Positions 47,641 through 59,966 of a DNA stretch of 64,000 nt are shown here, one piece after another. Source of the DNA: Voacanga thouarsii (Eukaryota; Streptophyta; Magnoliopsida; Gentianales; Apocynaceae); contig JANUWF010003375.1 in the NCBI GenBank assembly GCA_026120185.1, forward strand, positions 2,995,736 through 3,059,735, written 5' to 3'. The translations under genes and the position numbers were made by a program. The notes below the pieces were generated by a model. That model was given only the letters and a program-made list of their open reading frames with translations. It did not search any database and had not been told where the DNA came from. Numbering within the stretch: the stretch's first letter is position 1; every line of letters starts with the position of its first letter.

Positions 47641-49764
47641 TGTTGGAATGTATGCCCTCAAACTACATATCTGATGTAAATTTGATGTAATAAATAAAAG
47701 TTTTATTCTCAAATTTGTTTTTGTAATTTTACTTTTATTTGTTTCACATGATCTTGTTGGAAAAGACCTATTATATCTAAGTGAGTGATCCATATGAATG
47801 GAGGTCTTTCATAGTAAGGTATGAATCATGGGTTACTTAACACATAAAAGGTAGTTTTTAAGCAGATAATAAGAATGAGAATCTTATTAGGTTTATAGTT
47901 ATTATATTATGAATTCCAAATAGAGAATGGCTTACCTTTAGCCGGTGAGTAGTCCACTCATATCATAGTATAAGCGTATTTGGTATACGTAGAACATGAC
48001 CCATAGTAGTGGTTTCTCAAAGTATTAAAATAATAGAAACCCAGACTACTATAGCTACAACGTGGACCAATACCTTACGACTTAAGTATGGGTTGGTGGT
48101 TTAGCGAAACTGGGAGCATATACTTTGATATAATATATGTGTGGTTTTATTATGGGCTAATATATTTGTATGTTAGGTATATGTGACCAGTTTGGTTAAG
48201 ACATATTTATATAATATGGCTTCTATGCTCTTGTTGGAGATGTCGCTCCTTATGATTATCCGAATAGTCTAGAGATCCAAGGTCCTGAGAAACATAACTT
48301 GGACGTTTACTTTCGGATAGCTCCTTAGTAAAGCTGAAATATTTTAGGAAGTCGTAGACTATTGGACTGGAGGTTAAAGGATGGTAGATGTCATGTAGAG
48401 AGGTGTTAGTACACTGTCTACTTTCTAAATGAACAATGTATGTAGAGGGTATTTTAGTCATTATACCTATAGGCTGAAGACATTGCTACGTGTAGCATTG
48501 TCCATGAGATCAATATTTTCTTATAGAAATAAAATAAACTATTTAAAATAAAAAATACAACTATTTCTATAGTAAGGGTATTTTGATCATTTTAATAGCC
48601 AAGGATGATGTGTTTTTTGGTACCTAGAATAGAGTGCTGTTAGTACACTATCTCCTCTCTAAATGAATAGGATTACATAGAGGGGTATTTTAGTCATTAT
48701 ACCTATAGGTCGAAGACATTGCTATACGCAGCATTGTCTTTGGGGTCAATATTTTCTTATGGTGATAAAAGAAAATATTTAAAATGTAAAATATAGCTAT
48801 TTCTATAGCAGGGGTATTTTAGTTATTTTAGTAGCCAAGGACGATGTATTTTTTGGTATCCATTCAGCTTGTAAGTCCTAATTAATTTTGAGCTAAGAAA
48901 ATGGTCTTAAATAAATATAGGTTTTATTTTATTCAAGTAGTCTAAGTTATTATTGGACTAGAATAAAATAAAAGAACGAAAAGAGAGAATAAGATAATTA
49001 CTTACTTTAATTGGTCAATTAATTATTCGGGGTTTGAGCCCAAATTAAATTATTGGAAATTAACCCGGGCTTAATCTAGGAATAGGGCTTGATAAATTAT
49101 CTTGGTCTTTTTGGGTTAGTTTATTTATTTATGTTCTTTATTAGTCCAAGATTAAATAAATAAATAAATATTTACTATTTATTTGGGCTTACCAGTCCAA
49201 GAAAAAAAATAAATAATTAAGCCAAGCCCGATAGCATGGATAAGGTCCACGGACGCAGACTTGGTGTAGCTGGTTTACCCTAGCTAAACTTCTTCTGGTG
49301 GAAATAAGATAATGACATCTGGATGTTGGTGATAAGCCGAGAGATACGTGAACCAAAAAAGATAGCCAGAAAAACTCTCTCTCGTCTCTATGTGTTTCTG
49401 TTCTTCCAGAAATAAGAACAGAGATTCTTTTATTCCTCTTGATTATGCTAATCTTGATAGTAGTAGGTCAAGAAGGTTAGACGAGTTTCTTTACTTTGGT
49501 TGCTTTTTTTTACGGCAGTATATAGGCAGTGGTTATATTCAGAAAGATCGAAGGATTTAGTATTCATGTAAAGGCGAAGCTAGAGATTGGCTGGGTATGC
49601 ACCAAAGGTTATTGCAAAGCAACTTCTAGAGACTCAACTGGAGTCTTCTTCTCAACCAAAGTAGAAGAAAAAGTATCCTAAACACAGAGATATAATGTTT
49701 TGAGCCTTCCACTGTGTGTTTTTTTATACTTCTGTGTGTGCATTGTTTGCTCGATCCACCTTCT
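47641..49764 (+). mobile_element. 3' LTR of copia C, 2124 bp
   Basis: Starts TGTTGGAATGTATGCCC and aligns with 16323-18177. Its greater length is largely explained by an internal tandem duplication. The last bases (CTTCT) differ from the 5' copy (TATCA), so the end is placed by alignment and by the CAATC that follows. Small frames at 47793-47611 and 48461-48207 are shadows. Confidence 0.85.
48398..48870. repeat. About 234-bp tandem duplication in the 3' LTR of C
   Basis: Two units begin near 48398 and 48632. Each contains GTTAGTACACT, TATTTTAGTCATTATACC, GAAGACATTGCTA, TCAATATTTTCTTAT, TATTTCTATAG and AGCCAAGGAYGATGT in this order. The 5' LTR has one unit (about 17050-17290). Confidence 0.92.
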
Positions 49765-52317
49765 CAATCAAAATCATATTCATTAGTCAGATCTAAGACT
49801 CTATCATGCAAACATATATTCTAAGTCTCAACTGTGCAATAAAATTCATCAAATAATATCCATAGTTCTTCAACTATCCCAAATATGCATATAACCATCT
49901 TTATATAACTCATCCCAATCAACATTAAATCTTTGATCTATTGAGTAGACAAATAATAATCTCCTTCAACTCATATTCATAACCGAAGACTATCAAGATT
50001 ATTCAGCAACATAATTCTCATCATCTATGTCCATACTATTAGTGAAGCATGCTCATAAATATAAAACCATAATGCTATAAAAAGATCAAACAATTGCATA
50101 ACTCAAATTCTCCATGATTATACTTCTATCAAGATATACTCATTTAACTGAAAAGATTACAACTCGCCTATCTTATGGTATTAAACCAACTGAATCATCC
50201 ATGTAAAAACCTTAGATAGGCTATAAAGTTTACCTTTTAACAGTGTCTGTCTTTTGAATTCAAAAGGTGTCTTATTTGTTAAACAAGTTGATCTCGTTGA
50301 GAGAAGAGAAGGACTTGCTTAGATCTCCTAGGGTTTTTCATGTGATTGTAAGAGAAAAAAGAAGAAATTAACCCTCTTGGTTTCGGTCAAGAAGAGGAAA
50401 AGAGAAGAGAAGAACAACCTAGATGAGAAGATTAATCTACCTTGGATAATACCTTGTGAATACCACGAGAGAGAATAAGAGAGAGAGTTTGTGAACGTGC
50501 TCGAGTAAGTAACAATGAGTGTCTTGGATTTTGGTTGTAAAGGAGGGTTGTGCACATCTTTGTTCCATGTGTGTGTGTGATATCTGAACGGCAGCAATAT
50601 GTGTGAGTGTTTCGACTTTGGTGTGCTCGAGAGGGTGTGTTTTTGATTTGTTGAATCTCGTGTGCATGTGGGTATGTTCTGAAATTGCTGCTGAAATTTG
50701 GTGCAATTGAGGAAACTTTCAGCTATATGTGAATAATGGCTGAAATTTAGCTTTATGAGTATAGGAGTTTTAGTTTTGTTTTATGTGTTATGTTGGCTGT
50801 TTTGTTTGATGATGAAGTATGGCTGAGATCATTGAAATTTAGCCATAGATGAAGTGATCTATATGAATAATATTTTATCCAATAAAAGATGATACGAATT
50901 TAGAGTTTTGCTAGGATAGAAAGTCTCTCTTCCTAGTTTTGTTTCGGTTCACTATGCTGGAAAAGAAAAACATTTTTAGCCTATGAAGGTGTTGCTGACA
51001 GTTGATTGTGGAGAAAATAGGGTGGGAGAAAAACCGAAATATTGATGAAGAAAAGAAATTGGATTAGAAAGTTTTGTTGAATAAAGCAAAAATTCTGGTT
51101 TTCTTAAGAGATAAAAATGCTGAATATTTGGATATGGTTTTCCAGCTATCTTCAAGACTTTTAGTTGAGTTAAATCAACTCCAAGATGGCGGCTAAGCTG
51201 GGAATTTTCCAGAAAAATAAAAGCATGGAAGTTAAAATAATTTTTGGTAAAGATAATTAAGTAAATTTCAAAGGATAAAATCTGTATTTTCTTTCAATGA
51301 TCTGAAATTTAAAATTGCTACATTGAAGAAGTCCCATACTTCAAACAAGGGCAGCTGAAATCCTAGAATAGCTGGAGTTTTTCTTCAAGTAAATAGTAAA
51401 AAGATTTTCATAAAGGATAATCTGCAATTGGTAAAAGTTAAGTAAAGAGCTCATAATTTTCTTAGTTAAATATCTATAGTATTTAAAATACAAGATATTA
51501 GGAGAATTTATCTCCAAAGTAGCGGCTGAATTTCCTCTTCTTCAGGCTATTGAAGTTCCTAGAATAATTAGGATGCTTTTGATGTATTTCAAAAACAAAA
51601 ATTTAGTTGTGTTGATAATATGCAAAAGATAATTGATAATTTAAGGATATTATCATAAAGAAGGAATTCTAGTTTATTAAATAAATATCTACAAGACCAA
51701 AGGCCAAGATTCTAGGGACTAAATCCCTCAAGGAAGTGGCTACCATACTCTAGAAAAGCTGTAAATTCATTTAGATAATTGTTAAAATAAATTTTTAGAA
51801 TAAATAATAGCAACTTCCCAAAAGAAAAAAAAAAAATAAAAATCAGCTTTTAAATCTAAAATTTTCAAAACTAATTGTAGGGATTTTTGTTCTTCAAATA
51901 TGACAGCTAAAACTTCTTTTCCTTCAGCTATATGAAAATAGGAGATTAAGGAGGAATTAAAATGATATCATGAATACAAAAATCAGGTCTTCTATCATAT
52001 ATAATATATATTTAAAAGATAGTTGAAACCTAAAATATTAGAAGATAAAATTCTGATTTTATCTCTATAATTCAAGAGTAACTTGAACTCCTAATTTTTA
52101 GGAATGGAAAACAAGGGTGGTGGCAATGTGGTTGGAATTTTCAGCCATAGAGGAAAAAGAGGGGGAAAAAAAGAATAAATATTTTCTAAAGTTAGGATAA
52201 GAACTCAAATCACTAAGAGATAATTCTCAAACTTTTACCATTAAACCATAATGGTCCTTGTGTCTATAATACTTGGGACAAATTCCCTTAATTTCCATCC
52301 CAAATGTCTCTTATGCC
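49765..52317 (-). mobile_element. Solo LTR B, segment 2 of 3
   Basis: LTR B resumes after copia C. It is non-coding: the two 89-codon frames at 50328-50706 (minus) and the rest show no domain. AGCTGAAA-type words recur many times between 50680 and 52140. A decayed tRNA-like box A/box B pair lies on the minus strand at 52196-52248. The segment is cut at 52317 by element H (target duplication ATGCC). Confidence 0.65.
52196..52248 (-). promoter_or_regulatory. Decayed tRNA-like (Pol III type) motif in LTR B
   Basis: On the minus strand TGGTTTAATGG (52248-52238) fits the box A consensus TRGYNNARNNG. About 33 bases on, GTTCTTATC fits box B (GWTCRANNC) except at two positions. The spacing and intervening bases resemble the better preserved motif at 61456-61508. 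Probably tRNA-derived. Not a functional tRNA gene. Confidence 0.4.
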
Positions 52318-53444
52318 TAATGCGTGTTTTTTAGTGTAGAAAATATTACCAACAAATAACACAATTAATCAAGTTTTAATTAAAATGCCAACTACTAAAA
52401 CTACACATACGGGCAAGTATACCCATTGTATAGTATAAGGAGTAGTAAGTATCGAATCCACGAGAACTTAGGCTCTTATCTTACTTTACTCAAATCTTTA
52501 TTGTTTAGCCAATAAAATAAGAAGAGGCTAAAAATAAAAATAAATAAAGATAAAAATAGATATATAACTCAAGGATGCAATTTCATGTAACTAGACAATT
52601 ATCTTGAAAACATATTATTGAATCACTTAGCATTCATCACAATCGATTGTCATAGCATCATGAAGGAATATAAAGTAAAATTCAATCATTTCCCAGGTCA
52701 TGAATCTATTTAGATAAATTACACTTTGTTTTTCAATCAATTGGATTACTATCTTTTGATTAAATTAACAAATTTGCCAATCAAGCTAACATAACCAAAA
52801 TATGCATTAAGCTCAATTCCTCATAAATATGAAATTAGCTAATAACCCTTTGTCCAAGGTGAAATCAACTAATCTTTGATTACTTTCGTCCTAAAATCCT
52901 AACTTTGTCGTCCAAGTCCATAAAGATTTAACAAATATGAAATCAATGCAATAAACTCCTAACATCGTTATCTCAAGTTAGTTAAAAGAACTTGCATCAA
53001 TAACCAATGATGACAAGTAATCAAATGCCAAAGATAATAATAGATTGATAAAAAATTTCAATGAACTCAAAATTATAATCTCCAAAATAATATCCAATTA
53101 GAATCAAAATATTAAGCATGCCATTGTTCTAGAAAAGTAAACAGAGGATAAAAGATAAAACTCATAGACAAGCCCTTCTTCTTCTCTTGAAAATATCATT
53201 TGAACAATGCTCCTTTGAGTGATGATTGAGGAACTAGCTTGGATACTTTAAATCACATATTTCTTTTATGTTTTTCTTGTATTTATAAGCCTCATTGATA
53301 CCAAAATTCGTTGCCTGAGAAGTTTAGCCCGAGTAGAATTCAGAAAATACTAAAATCCTTTGAAAAATACTAAATTCGCGCATAGCCACCTCTGGACAAA
53401 GTGGACTTGGTGCCGGGTCCAGTTAACCCTCTTGGTGCTGGGTC
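52318..53444 (-). mobile_element. 3' LTR of element H, truncated
   Basis: Starts TAATGCGTGTTTTTTAG (original TGATGYG) and aligns with the start of the 5' LTR of H at 58322. It is cut after GGTGCTGGGTC by the inverted copia LTR. The remaining 330 bp or so of this LTR are absent on the far side of that insertion. The exact target duplication ATGCC is at 52313-52317 and 59738-59742. Confidence 0.85.
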
Positions 53445-55153
53445 TGTTAGGTATCTCAAGCTCGTATCTTATACGGCACAACGGAAAATAAAATGAGATA
53501 CCATCCTAGGACCTGCCTATGTGTGAAAAACAAGACATAAAGATAATAAAGGTAGTAGCTTTTTACCTTTGTTTGATCGTCTGAAGAACAAAATTTCTTC
53601 TTCAAGTTGAGGCGCGATCTAGCAATCCTCTACATCCAACTTTACGAGAGTGGAACGTCTAACCACTATAATCATAGTGTGTGATTATTTCTAACAGTAA
53701 TCCACACAGAGGAATACTTAAGTACCAAAATTTCCTGTGCTAGTAGAAAAAAGTGGCAGCTAGGGTTGTTTCATGTTTTCAGCAAAACGAGAAAGAGAGA
53801 GAAGAACGTTGGTTGTGTGTCTAGGGTTGGAGATTTCGTATGTTGTATGTCAGCTAGGGTTTCGTGTCCCTTCTATATGTTATACGAAATACTTGTTGAA
53901 AAATCCTCCATCCTAGAATTCTAAAATAGTTAGAAATCCCTAATTGTAATTGGAAATATCAAGTTCTCACAATTACAATTTGGACCACAAATTATAACTT
54001 ATTATAATTTGTCCACAACAACTTCTCTTTCTCTCAATTAACCCCACTATGTTATCCAATAACATATTGAGTATATAATCCTCTATTGTGTGTGAACTAT
54101 TGGGTTTCCCAGTCAATTGGTAGAGAACATGAATTAATCCAAACGTATTTGAGATTAATAATCCATAATTAATTAGAATTAATCCTATTAATTCTAATCA
54201 GGATTGATTTATTAATTCATCAATTAATAAACCCATATTCTCAGATCATGAGCGGTATCTAGCAACACATCATGACTACCCAAGAGTCCAGGAAGTCAAG
54301 TGGCTTGACATGAACCATTCAATAATAAATTTCAGTGCAATTAACTCTTTTCACCATACAATATCTTATTCGATTTGTAATATAGAATTAGTGCTAACTC
54401 CCTCCAGAATTAATTCTGGACCGAATACAATAGTACTTGTACTAGGAACCCACTATTTTAGATGTGTATCAATTGGAACTATTTCCAATACACATTCGCC
54501 TTGGCCAAGGACTTCTCGAGTAGTAATTCTTATAAGTGGCCGTGAGATATTCGCCCCGACTATTAGGAGTGGTGAATCCTTTATTGACCCTCTCAACTAC
54601 TTTCGTTTACCTCACAATGTACCCAATATCCATCCTATAGGCGGCCCTTGATCGAGCTCCAGAGATTGGAATCAAAGTACAATACTCAGCAAATAAAGTA
54701 CCTTAGAGATCTCAAGTCTAAGGATACTTGTACGTTTGCTATATTGAGATTATATATCACTGGCACTAAATAGTTATCCATGTGATTATCTCAAAGCTAG
54801 GTCATCTAATGAACTTGTTCTATTAACAAGCATCCATGTGTTAACTTTGAGTATCTCAATACTCATGGATATGAGAATCACCGCCTGATCAAATAATGAA
54901 ATCTAATACATGCTGGTCTTATTGCATTAATGATGTCATGTCTCATTAATACTACGACTAGGGACTATTTAAGTACTAACACTATACAGTGTAGTAGAAA
55001 TCTCATATCATGATTTCTATTATGATTTCTTTAACACAGTGTTGTACTAGGGACTTTATCGAACAGTTATATTACTTAAAAGTAAACAAAAGAAATTGTA
55101 AGATAAATAATGCCTCATTATATATGACACATTTTATATGATAAATAATGCCC
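53445..55153 (-). mobile_element. Copia LTR, left arm of an inverted pair
   Basis: Minus-oriented LTR of the same family as F. Its 3' end lies at 53445 (TGTTAGGTATCTC, i.e. GAGATACCTAACA on the minus strand). The inner end lacks about 60 bp and carries a small rearranged repeat of GATAAATAATGCC (about 55098-55153). The 113-codon frame at 54310-54651 lies in the LTR and has no domain. Confidence 0.85.
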
Positions 55154-56856
55154 TGTTAGTGTTATACCCTAGAGGCAATCACTTGTACATTATATATGAC
55201 ACATTTTATTTTAATAAAAAACATTATTTATCTTACAGTTTCTTTTGTTTACCTTTGTGTAATATAACTGTTAGATAAAGTCCCTAGTACAACACTGTGT
55301 TAAGGAAATCATGATAGAGATCATGATATGAGATTCTTAGTACATTGTATAGTGTTAGTACTTAAATAGTCCCTAGTCGTAGTGTTAATGAGGCTGGATA
55401 TCATTAATGCATTAAGACTAGCATGTGTTAGGCTTCCTGATTTGATTAGGTGGTGGTTCTCATATCCGTGAGTATTGAGATACTCAAAGTTAACACATGG
55501 ATGCTGGTTAATGGAATAAGTTCATTGGATGACCTAGCTATGAGATAATCACATGGATAACTATTTAGTGTCAGTTATATAATCTCAATATAGCAAACGT
55601 GCAAGTATCCTTAGACTTGAGATCTCTAAGGTGCTTTGTTTGCTGAGCATTGTACTTTGATTCCAATCTCTGGAGTTTGATCGAGGGCCGCCTATGGGAT
55701 GGATGTTGGGTACATTGTGAGGTAAACGAAAGTAGTTGAGAGGGTCCCTAATAGTAGGGGTGAATATCTCACGGCTACTTGTAGACTACTCGAGAAGTCC
55801 TTCGCCAAGGCGACTGTGTATTGGAAACAGTTTCAATTGATACACATATAGAGTAGTAGGTTCCTGGTACAAGGACTATTGTATTTGGGTCAGAATTAAT
55901 TCTGGAGGGAGTTGGCACTAATTCCATACTTCAAACCGAATGAGATATTGTATGGTGAAAAGAGTTAATTGCATTGAAGTTTGTTATTGAAGGGTTCATG
56001 TCAAGCTACTTGACTTCCTGGACTCTTGGGTGGTCATGATGTGTTGTTAGATACCGCTCATGATTTGAGAATATGAGTTTATTAATTAATGAATTAATAA
56101 ACTAATCCTGATTAGAATCAATATGATTAATTATAATTAATTATGAATTATTAATCTCAAAGACGTTTGGATTAATTCATATTCACTACCAATTAATTGG
56201 GAAACCTAATAGGTCACATACAATAGAGGATTGTATACTCCAGATGTTATTTGATAATATAGTGGGGTTAATTGCGAGAAGGAGAAGTTGTTATGACCAA
56301 ATTATAATTAGTTATAATTTATGATCCAAATTGTAATTGTGAGAACTTGATGTTTTCAATTACAATTAGGGAATTCTAATTGTTCTAGGATTTTAATTTT
56401 TTCAGTGAATTTTTCGATTTATATAATGATATAACCGAAACCCTAGGAGGGTGATTCACACAAAAATAGCAGCCGCAAAAAACTCTACTCTCTTCTCTTC
56501 TCTCCTCTCTCTCTCCTTTTGCTGAAAATGAGAAGAGCCCTAGCCGCCATATTTTTCTGCTAGCACAGGAAATTTTGGTGCTTGAGTGTTTCTCTGTGTG
56601 GATTACTATTAGAGATAATTACACACTGTGATTATAGTGGTTGGACGTTCAACTCTCGTGGAGTTTGATCAAGAGGATTGTTGGATCGCTCCTCGACTTG
56701 AAGAAGAAATTTTTGTTCTTCGGACGATCAAAGAAAGGTAAAAAGCTATTACCTTTGTTATATTTATGTCTTATTTTCCACACATATGTAGATTTTGGGA
56801 TGGTATCTCATTTTATTTTCCGCCGTGCCATATATGATATGCGTGAGAGATACCCA
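55154..56856 (+). mobile_element. Copia LTR, right arm of an inverted pair
   Basis: Plus-oriented LTR starting TGTTAGTGTTATACCCTAGA and ending near GAGATACCCA. It mirrors 53445-55153 along almost its whole length with roughly one difference in ten bases where I compared them. No internal copia sequence lies between or beside the two. The frames at 56641-56865 and 56997-56764 are shadows. Confidence 0.85.
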
Positions 56857-57274
56857 ATAACTTAAACTGGACAATGTCCTCATTGGCAGAAAATTAACAC
56901 AAGAAAGCATCTCCAAATGGACCAAAAAATGATAAAGGAGGGATAGAGTTAAGCAATACTCCCCAAGTGGAATAATGCTCCAATAAATATTAAACATGGA
57001 ATAGAGAGAAGAACTTGTCTAAGAGGACTTTATTCCGACCTACAAAAGAAAATACAAATAAAAGCACAAAGAAAATAACAATAAAAGAACGACACTTAAA
57101 TAAAAGAGAACAAACTAAAAATTCTAAGAAAGCAAATAAAGACATGACTCATTCCCCTACACTTAATATGGAAAATGTTTTCCTTGTTACTAGAGAAAAT
57201 AACTCCTAACAACTCCAAACACAAAACAAAGATACAAACTCTTTCCACTCATCATGCTTCCTTATCAAACTTTT

Positions 57275-57715
57275 TTAAAAGAAATTAAAGCTCCAAGTAG
57301 AACATAGGCAAGATGAATGTAGAAAGAAGGGAGGTTTTTGAAAAAGGTCACGTGCATGAAAACAATTTTTTGTAGTAAAAAAAAACACATGAATCTCATT
57401 CTCTAACATTCCTTTAGACACACAAATATTTTTGCCAACAAATAAATGCACATGGTCTCTAAAGAATGCATCAAATGTGAACTCACCATTTAACCCTTCA
57501 AAAGATTTGTCATAAAGAAAATTCCCCTTAAAACTTAGCATTTGAGTTTTCAAAGATGGGATCAAGAAATCCTTACTTTTTAATGCATGGTCTACAAAAA
57601 CTAAGTTGCCTCTCTGAAATTGGGGTAAAGGGTAGATATTACCACCATTCTCCAAGGACTTCTTATGATGTAGCGTTGAAAGATCCAACTCCTTAAGGTA
57701 TGGTAAATTCACCAC
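57275..57715 (-). CDS. Unknown 146-codon ORF in element H
   Basis: This is the longest open frame of the window: start ATG at 57715, stop at 57275. The product reads MVNLPYLKELDLSTLHHKK at the N-terminus, LPQFQRGNLVFVDHALKSKD in the middle and a Phe-rich FTTKNCFHARDLFQKPPFF toward the C-terminus. I recognise no family, and no zinc knuckle, protease or polymerase motif is present. A run of about 9 A residues near 57377 may have shifted the frame of the last third. It may be a piece of an element-specific ORF or captured host sequence. Expression is unproven and the frame may be fortuitous. Confidence 0.35.
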   Translation of the reverse strand: MVNLPYLKELDLSTLHHKKSLENGGNIYPLPQFQRGNLVFVDHALKSKDFLIPSLKTQMLSFKGNFLYDKSFEGLNGEFTFDAFFRDHVHLFVGKNICVSKGMLENEIHVFFFTTKNCFHARDLFQKPPFFLHSSCLCSTWSFNFF

Positions 57716-58301
57716 TTCATCAATGGCATCATAAGGCCCCGGAGTTGAAGGGTACCTAAAAATTCATGTGATAAAGAAAATTGAGAAATATGAGAGCATA
57801 GAATAGAATCAAAACTTTTCCCTATTACATTGGATAATTATTCCTCTATCCTCTCTCCTCTCTTTGGAGGTCCTTTATGGCATCTTCAACCAATTTAGTT
57901 AGTTGTGTTCTTTGATGGCTCATTTATTGGGAAGATTCTTCGTACCCCCTAATAGACATATTTGTGTTGGCAACAAAGGATTTAATTGTAGCTTCAAGTG
58001 ACGTCTCGCAAAAAACATTAATCCGAACTTATAACTTTGCCAATCTATATTCATTGTAGCTTCTTTGATATTATGCCCATGAATAATTGTCCATGATGAT
58101 GGTTTTAACCTCACACTCAAAGAAAAACAAAAATCAAATCGAATATAAAAATTAAAACCAATAAAAATAAAAAAAATAAAGAAAAAAAAAACACAAATTA
58201 GAAATATTCACAAATTACCTAAACACAAAAGTTGGAGATATATACAAATACAACAAAGGCTGAATCAACAAGACTCAAGTGTTTCCAATAGTGCCCATCA
58301 T

Positions 58302-58315
58302 CGGCAACGGCGCCA
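58302..58315 (-). promoter_or_regulatory. Primer-binding site of H
   Basis: CGGCAACGGCGCCA on the plus strand, TGGCGCCGTTGCCG on the minus strand, six bases from the LTR start. This is the Athila/Tat-type site and fixes the orientation of H as minus. Confidence 0.9.
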
Positions 58316-58321
58316 AAAACT

Positions 58322-59737
58322 TGATGTGTGTTTTTTAGTGAAGAAAATATTACTAACAAATAACAGAATTAATCAAGTTTTAATTAAAATACCAACAACT
58401 AAAACCACACATGCGGGCAAGCATAGCAAGTATTGAATCCACGAGAACTTAGACTCCCACATTAAATCTTTATTGTTTAGCCAATAAAATAAGAAGAGAC
58501 TAAAAAGAACAATAAATAAAGATAAAAATAGATATATAACTCAAGAATGCAATTTCATGTAACTAGACAATTATCTTGACAGCACAATATTGAATCACTT
58601 AGAATTCATCACAATTAATTGTCATCTTAGCATCATGAAGGAAAGTAAAATTCAATCGATTCCGAAGTTATGAATCTACTTAGATAAATTTCACTTTGTT
58701 TTCTAATCTATGGAATTACTATCTTTTGATTAAATTAACAGATTTTTCAATTAAGCTAACATAACCAAAATATACATTAAGCTTAATTTCTCATAAACAT
58801 GAAATTAGCTAATAACTCTTTGTTCGAGGTGAAATTGACTAATCTGTGATTACTTTTGTCCTAAAATCCTAACTTCGTCATCCAAGTCCATTAAGATTTA
58901 ACAAATACAAAATCAATGCAATAAACTCCTAATATCGTCTCAAGTCAATTAAAAGAACTCGCATCAATAACCAATAATAACAAGTAATCAAATACAAAAA
59001 ATAACAATAGGTTGATAAAAAAATTCAATTAACTCAAAATTATAATTTCTAAAATAATATCCAATTACAATCAAAACATTAAGCACTTCATTGTTCTAAA
59101 AAAATTAAACAAAAGATAAAAGATAAAACTCATAGACAAGCTTTTCTTCTTCTCTTGAAAATCGCATTTGAACAATGCTCCTTCGAGTGGTAATTGAGTA
59201 GTTAGCTTGGATCCTTTAAATCACACATTTCTCTTATGTTTTTCTTGTATTTATAAGCCTTATTGATACCAAAATTCATTGCCTGAGAAGTTTAGTCCAA
59301 GTAAAATCCAGAAAATACCAAAATCCTTTGAAAAATACTAAAGTTGCGCACAACTGTCTTTGGGCAGAGTGGACTTGGCGCCGGGTCCAGTCGACCCTCT
59401 TGGCGCCGGGTTTTCTTTGTTCTTCTCTATTTTTTTCTGGTCCCTTGGCTGGGCTTAGCACCAGGTCTGTTCTTTTATTCCCCTAAGTTTTGCTCCGTTT
59501 TTGCTGTTTGACCACAATGGACCCAGCGCCTGGTCTCTTGACAGGGCCTGACACCAGGTTTATTTAGGAAATTTCACATTTTTCCTTGAAATCAACTCAA
59601 ATTTGTATAAATTTGTCAAAAATTCTTTTACAAGTAACCTGTCAAATAAAAAGGAATATGCCTAGTTATTACAACAAAAGTATCTCAAAACATCCTCAAA
59701 ATAATTAGAAAAATAATAGTGATTTTAGCCTCTATCA
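58322..59737 (-). mobile_element. 5' LTR of element H, 1416 bp
   Basis: TGATGTGTGTTTTTTAG to GCCTCTATCA. A TATA-like CTTATAAATACAAG (minus) lies near 59245. GC-rich GGCGCCGGGT-type words recur at about 59371, 59398, 59456, 59520 and 59548, the same motif type as in D. The 61-codon frame at 59461-59276 is a by-product. The duplicated ATGCC follows at 59738-59742. Confidence 0.9.
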
Positions 59738-59742
59738 ATGCC

Positions 59743-59966
59743 AATAAAAATTAAAAACTCAAAATATACCCATCTTACTCAACAAAAGGGTAATCACAAG
59801 TTCACTAAGTGAACTCAATCACAAATAAGCATAAGAATAGTTATGCACATACATATCCACATATCCATTAAATACTTAGATAAATGTATCATACATTCGT
59901 ATGCATATGCAATATGCAATACTAAGGCCACATTTCTCATGTATTAAGGGTAGATGGGGTTTTACA
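59743..59966 (-). mobile_element. Solo LTR B, segment 3 of 3
   Basis: The last part of B, ending GATGGGGTTTTACA. On the minus strand the LTR starts TGTAAAACCCC, the TGTAACACCCC type. The next five bases, AACTC, are the right target duplication, and directly after it the integrase frame of A begins. Confidence 0.75.

Larger units (their letters stand above)
56857..58321 (-). other. Internal region of element H
   Basis: The left edge begins TTAAACTGGACAATGTCCTC, on the minus strand GAGGACAATGTCCAGTTTAA, which normally sits near the 3' end of the internal part of Tat/Athila elements. The primer-binding site is at 58302-58315: TGGCGCCGTTGCCG on the minus strand, the exact core. No gag, protease, RT, RNase H or integrase could be found. 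One 146-codon frame is described separately. H is therefore a large-LTR derivative without recognisable retroviral-type genes. Confidence 0.7.

Noticed and set aside
50328..50706. Two 89-codon frames, His/Thr/Ser-rich
   Set aside because: Overlapping frames in the non-coding LTR B. They come from GTGTGTG- and GAGAGA-type simple sequence.
54310..54651. 113-codon plus-strand open frame
   Set aside because: Lies in the left arm of the inverted copia LTR pair, on the strand opposite to the LTR, and has no domain. LTRs of this family are non-coding.
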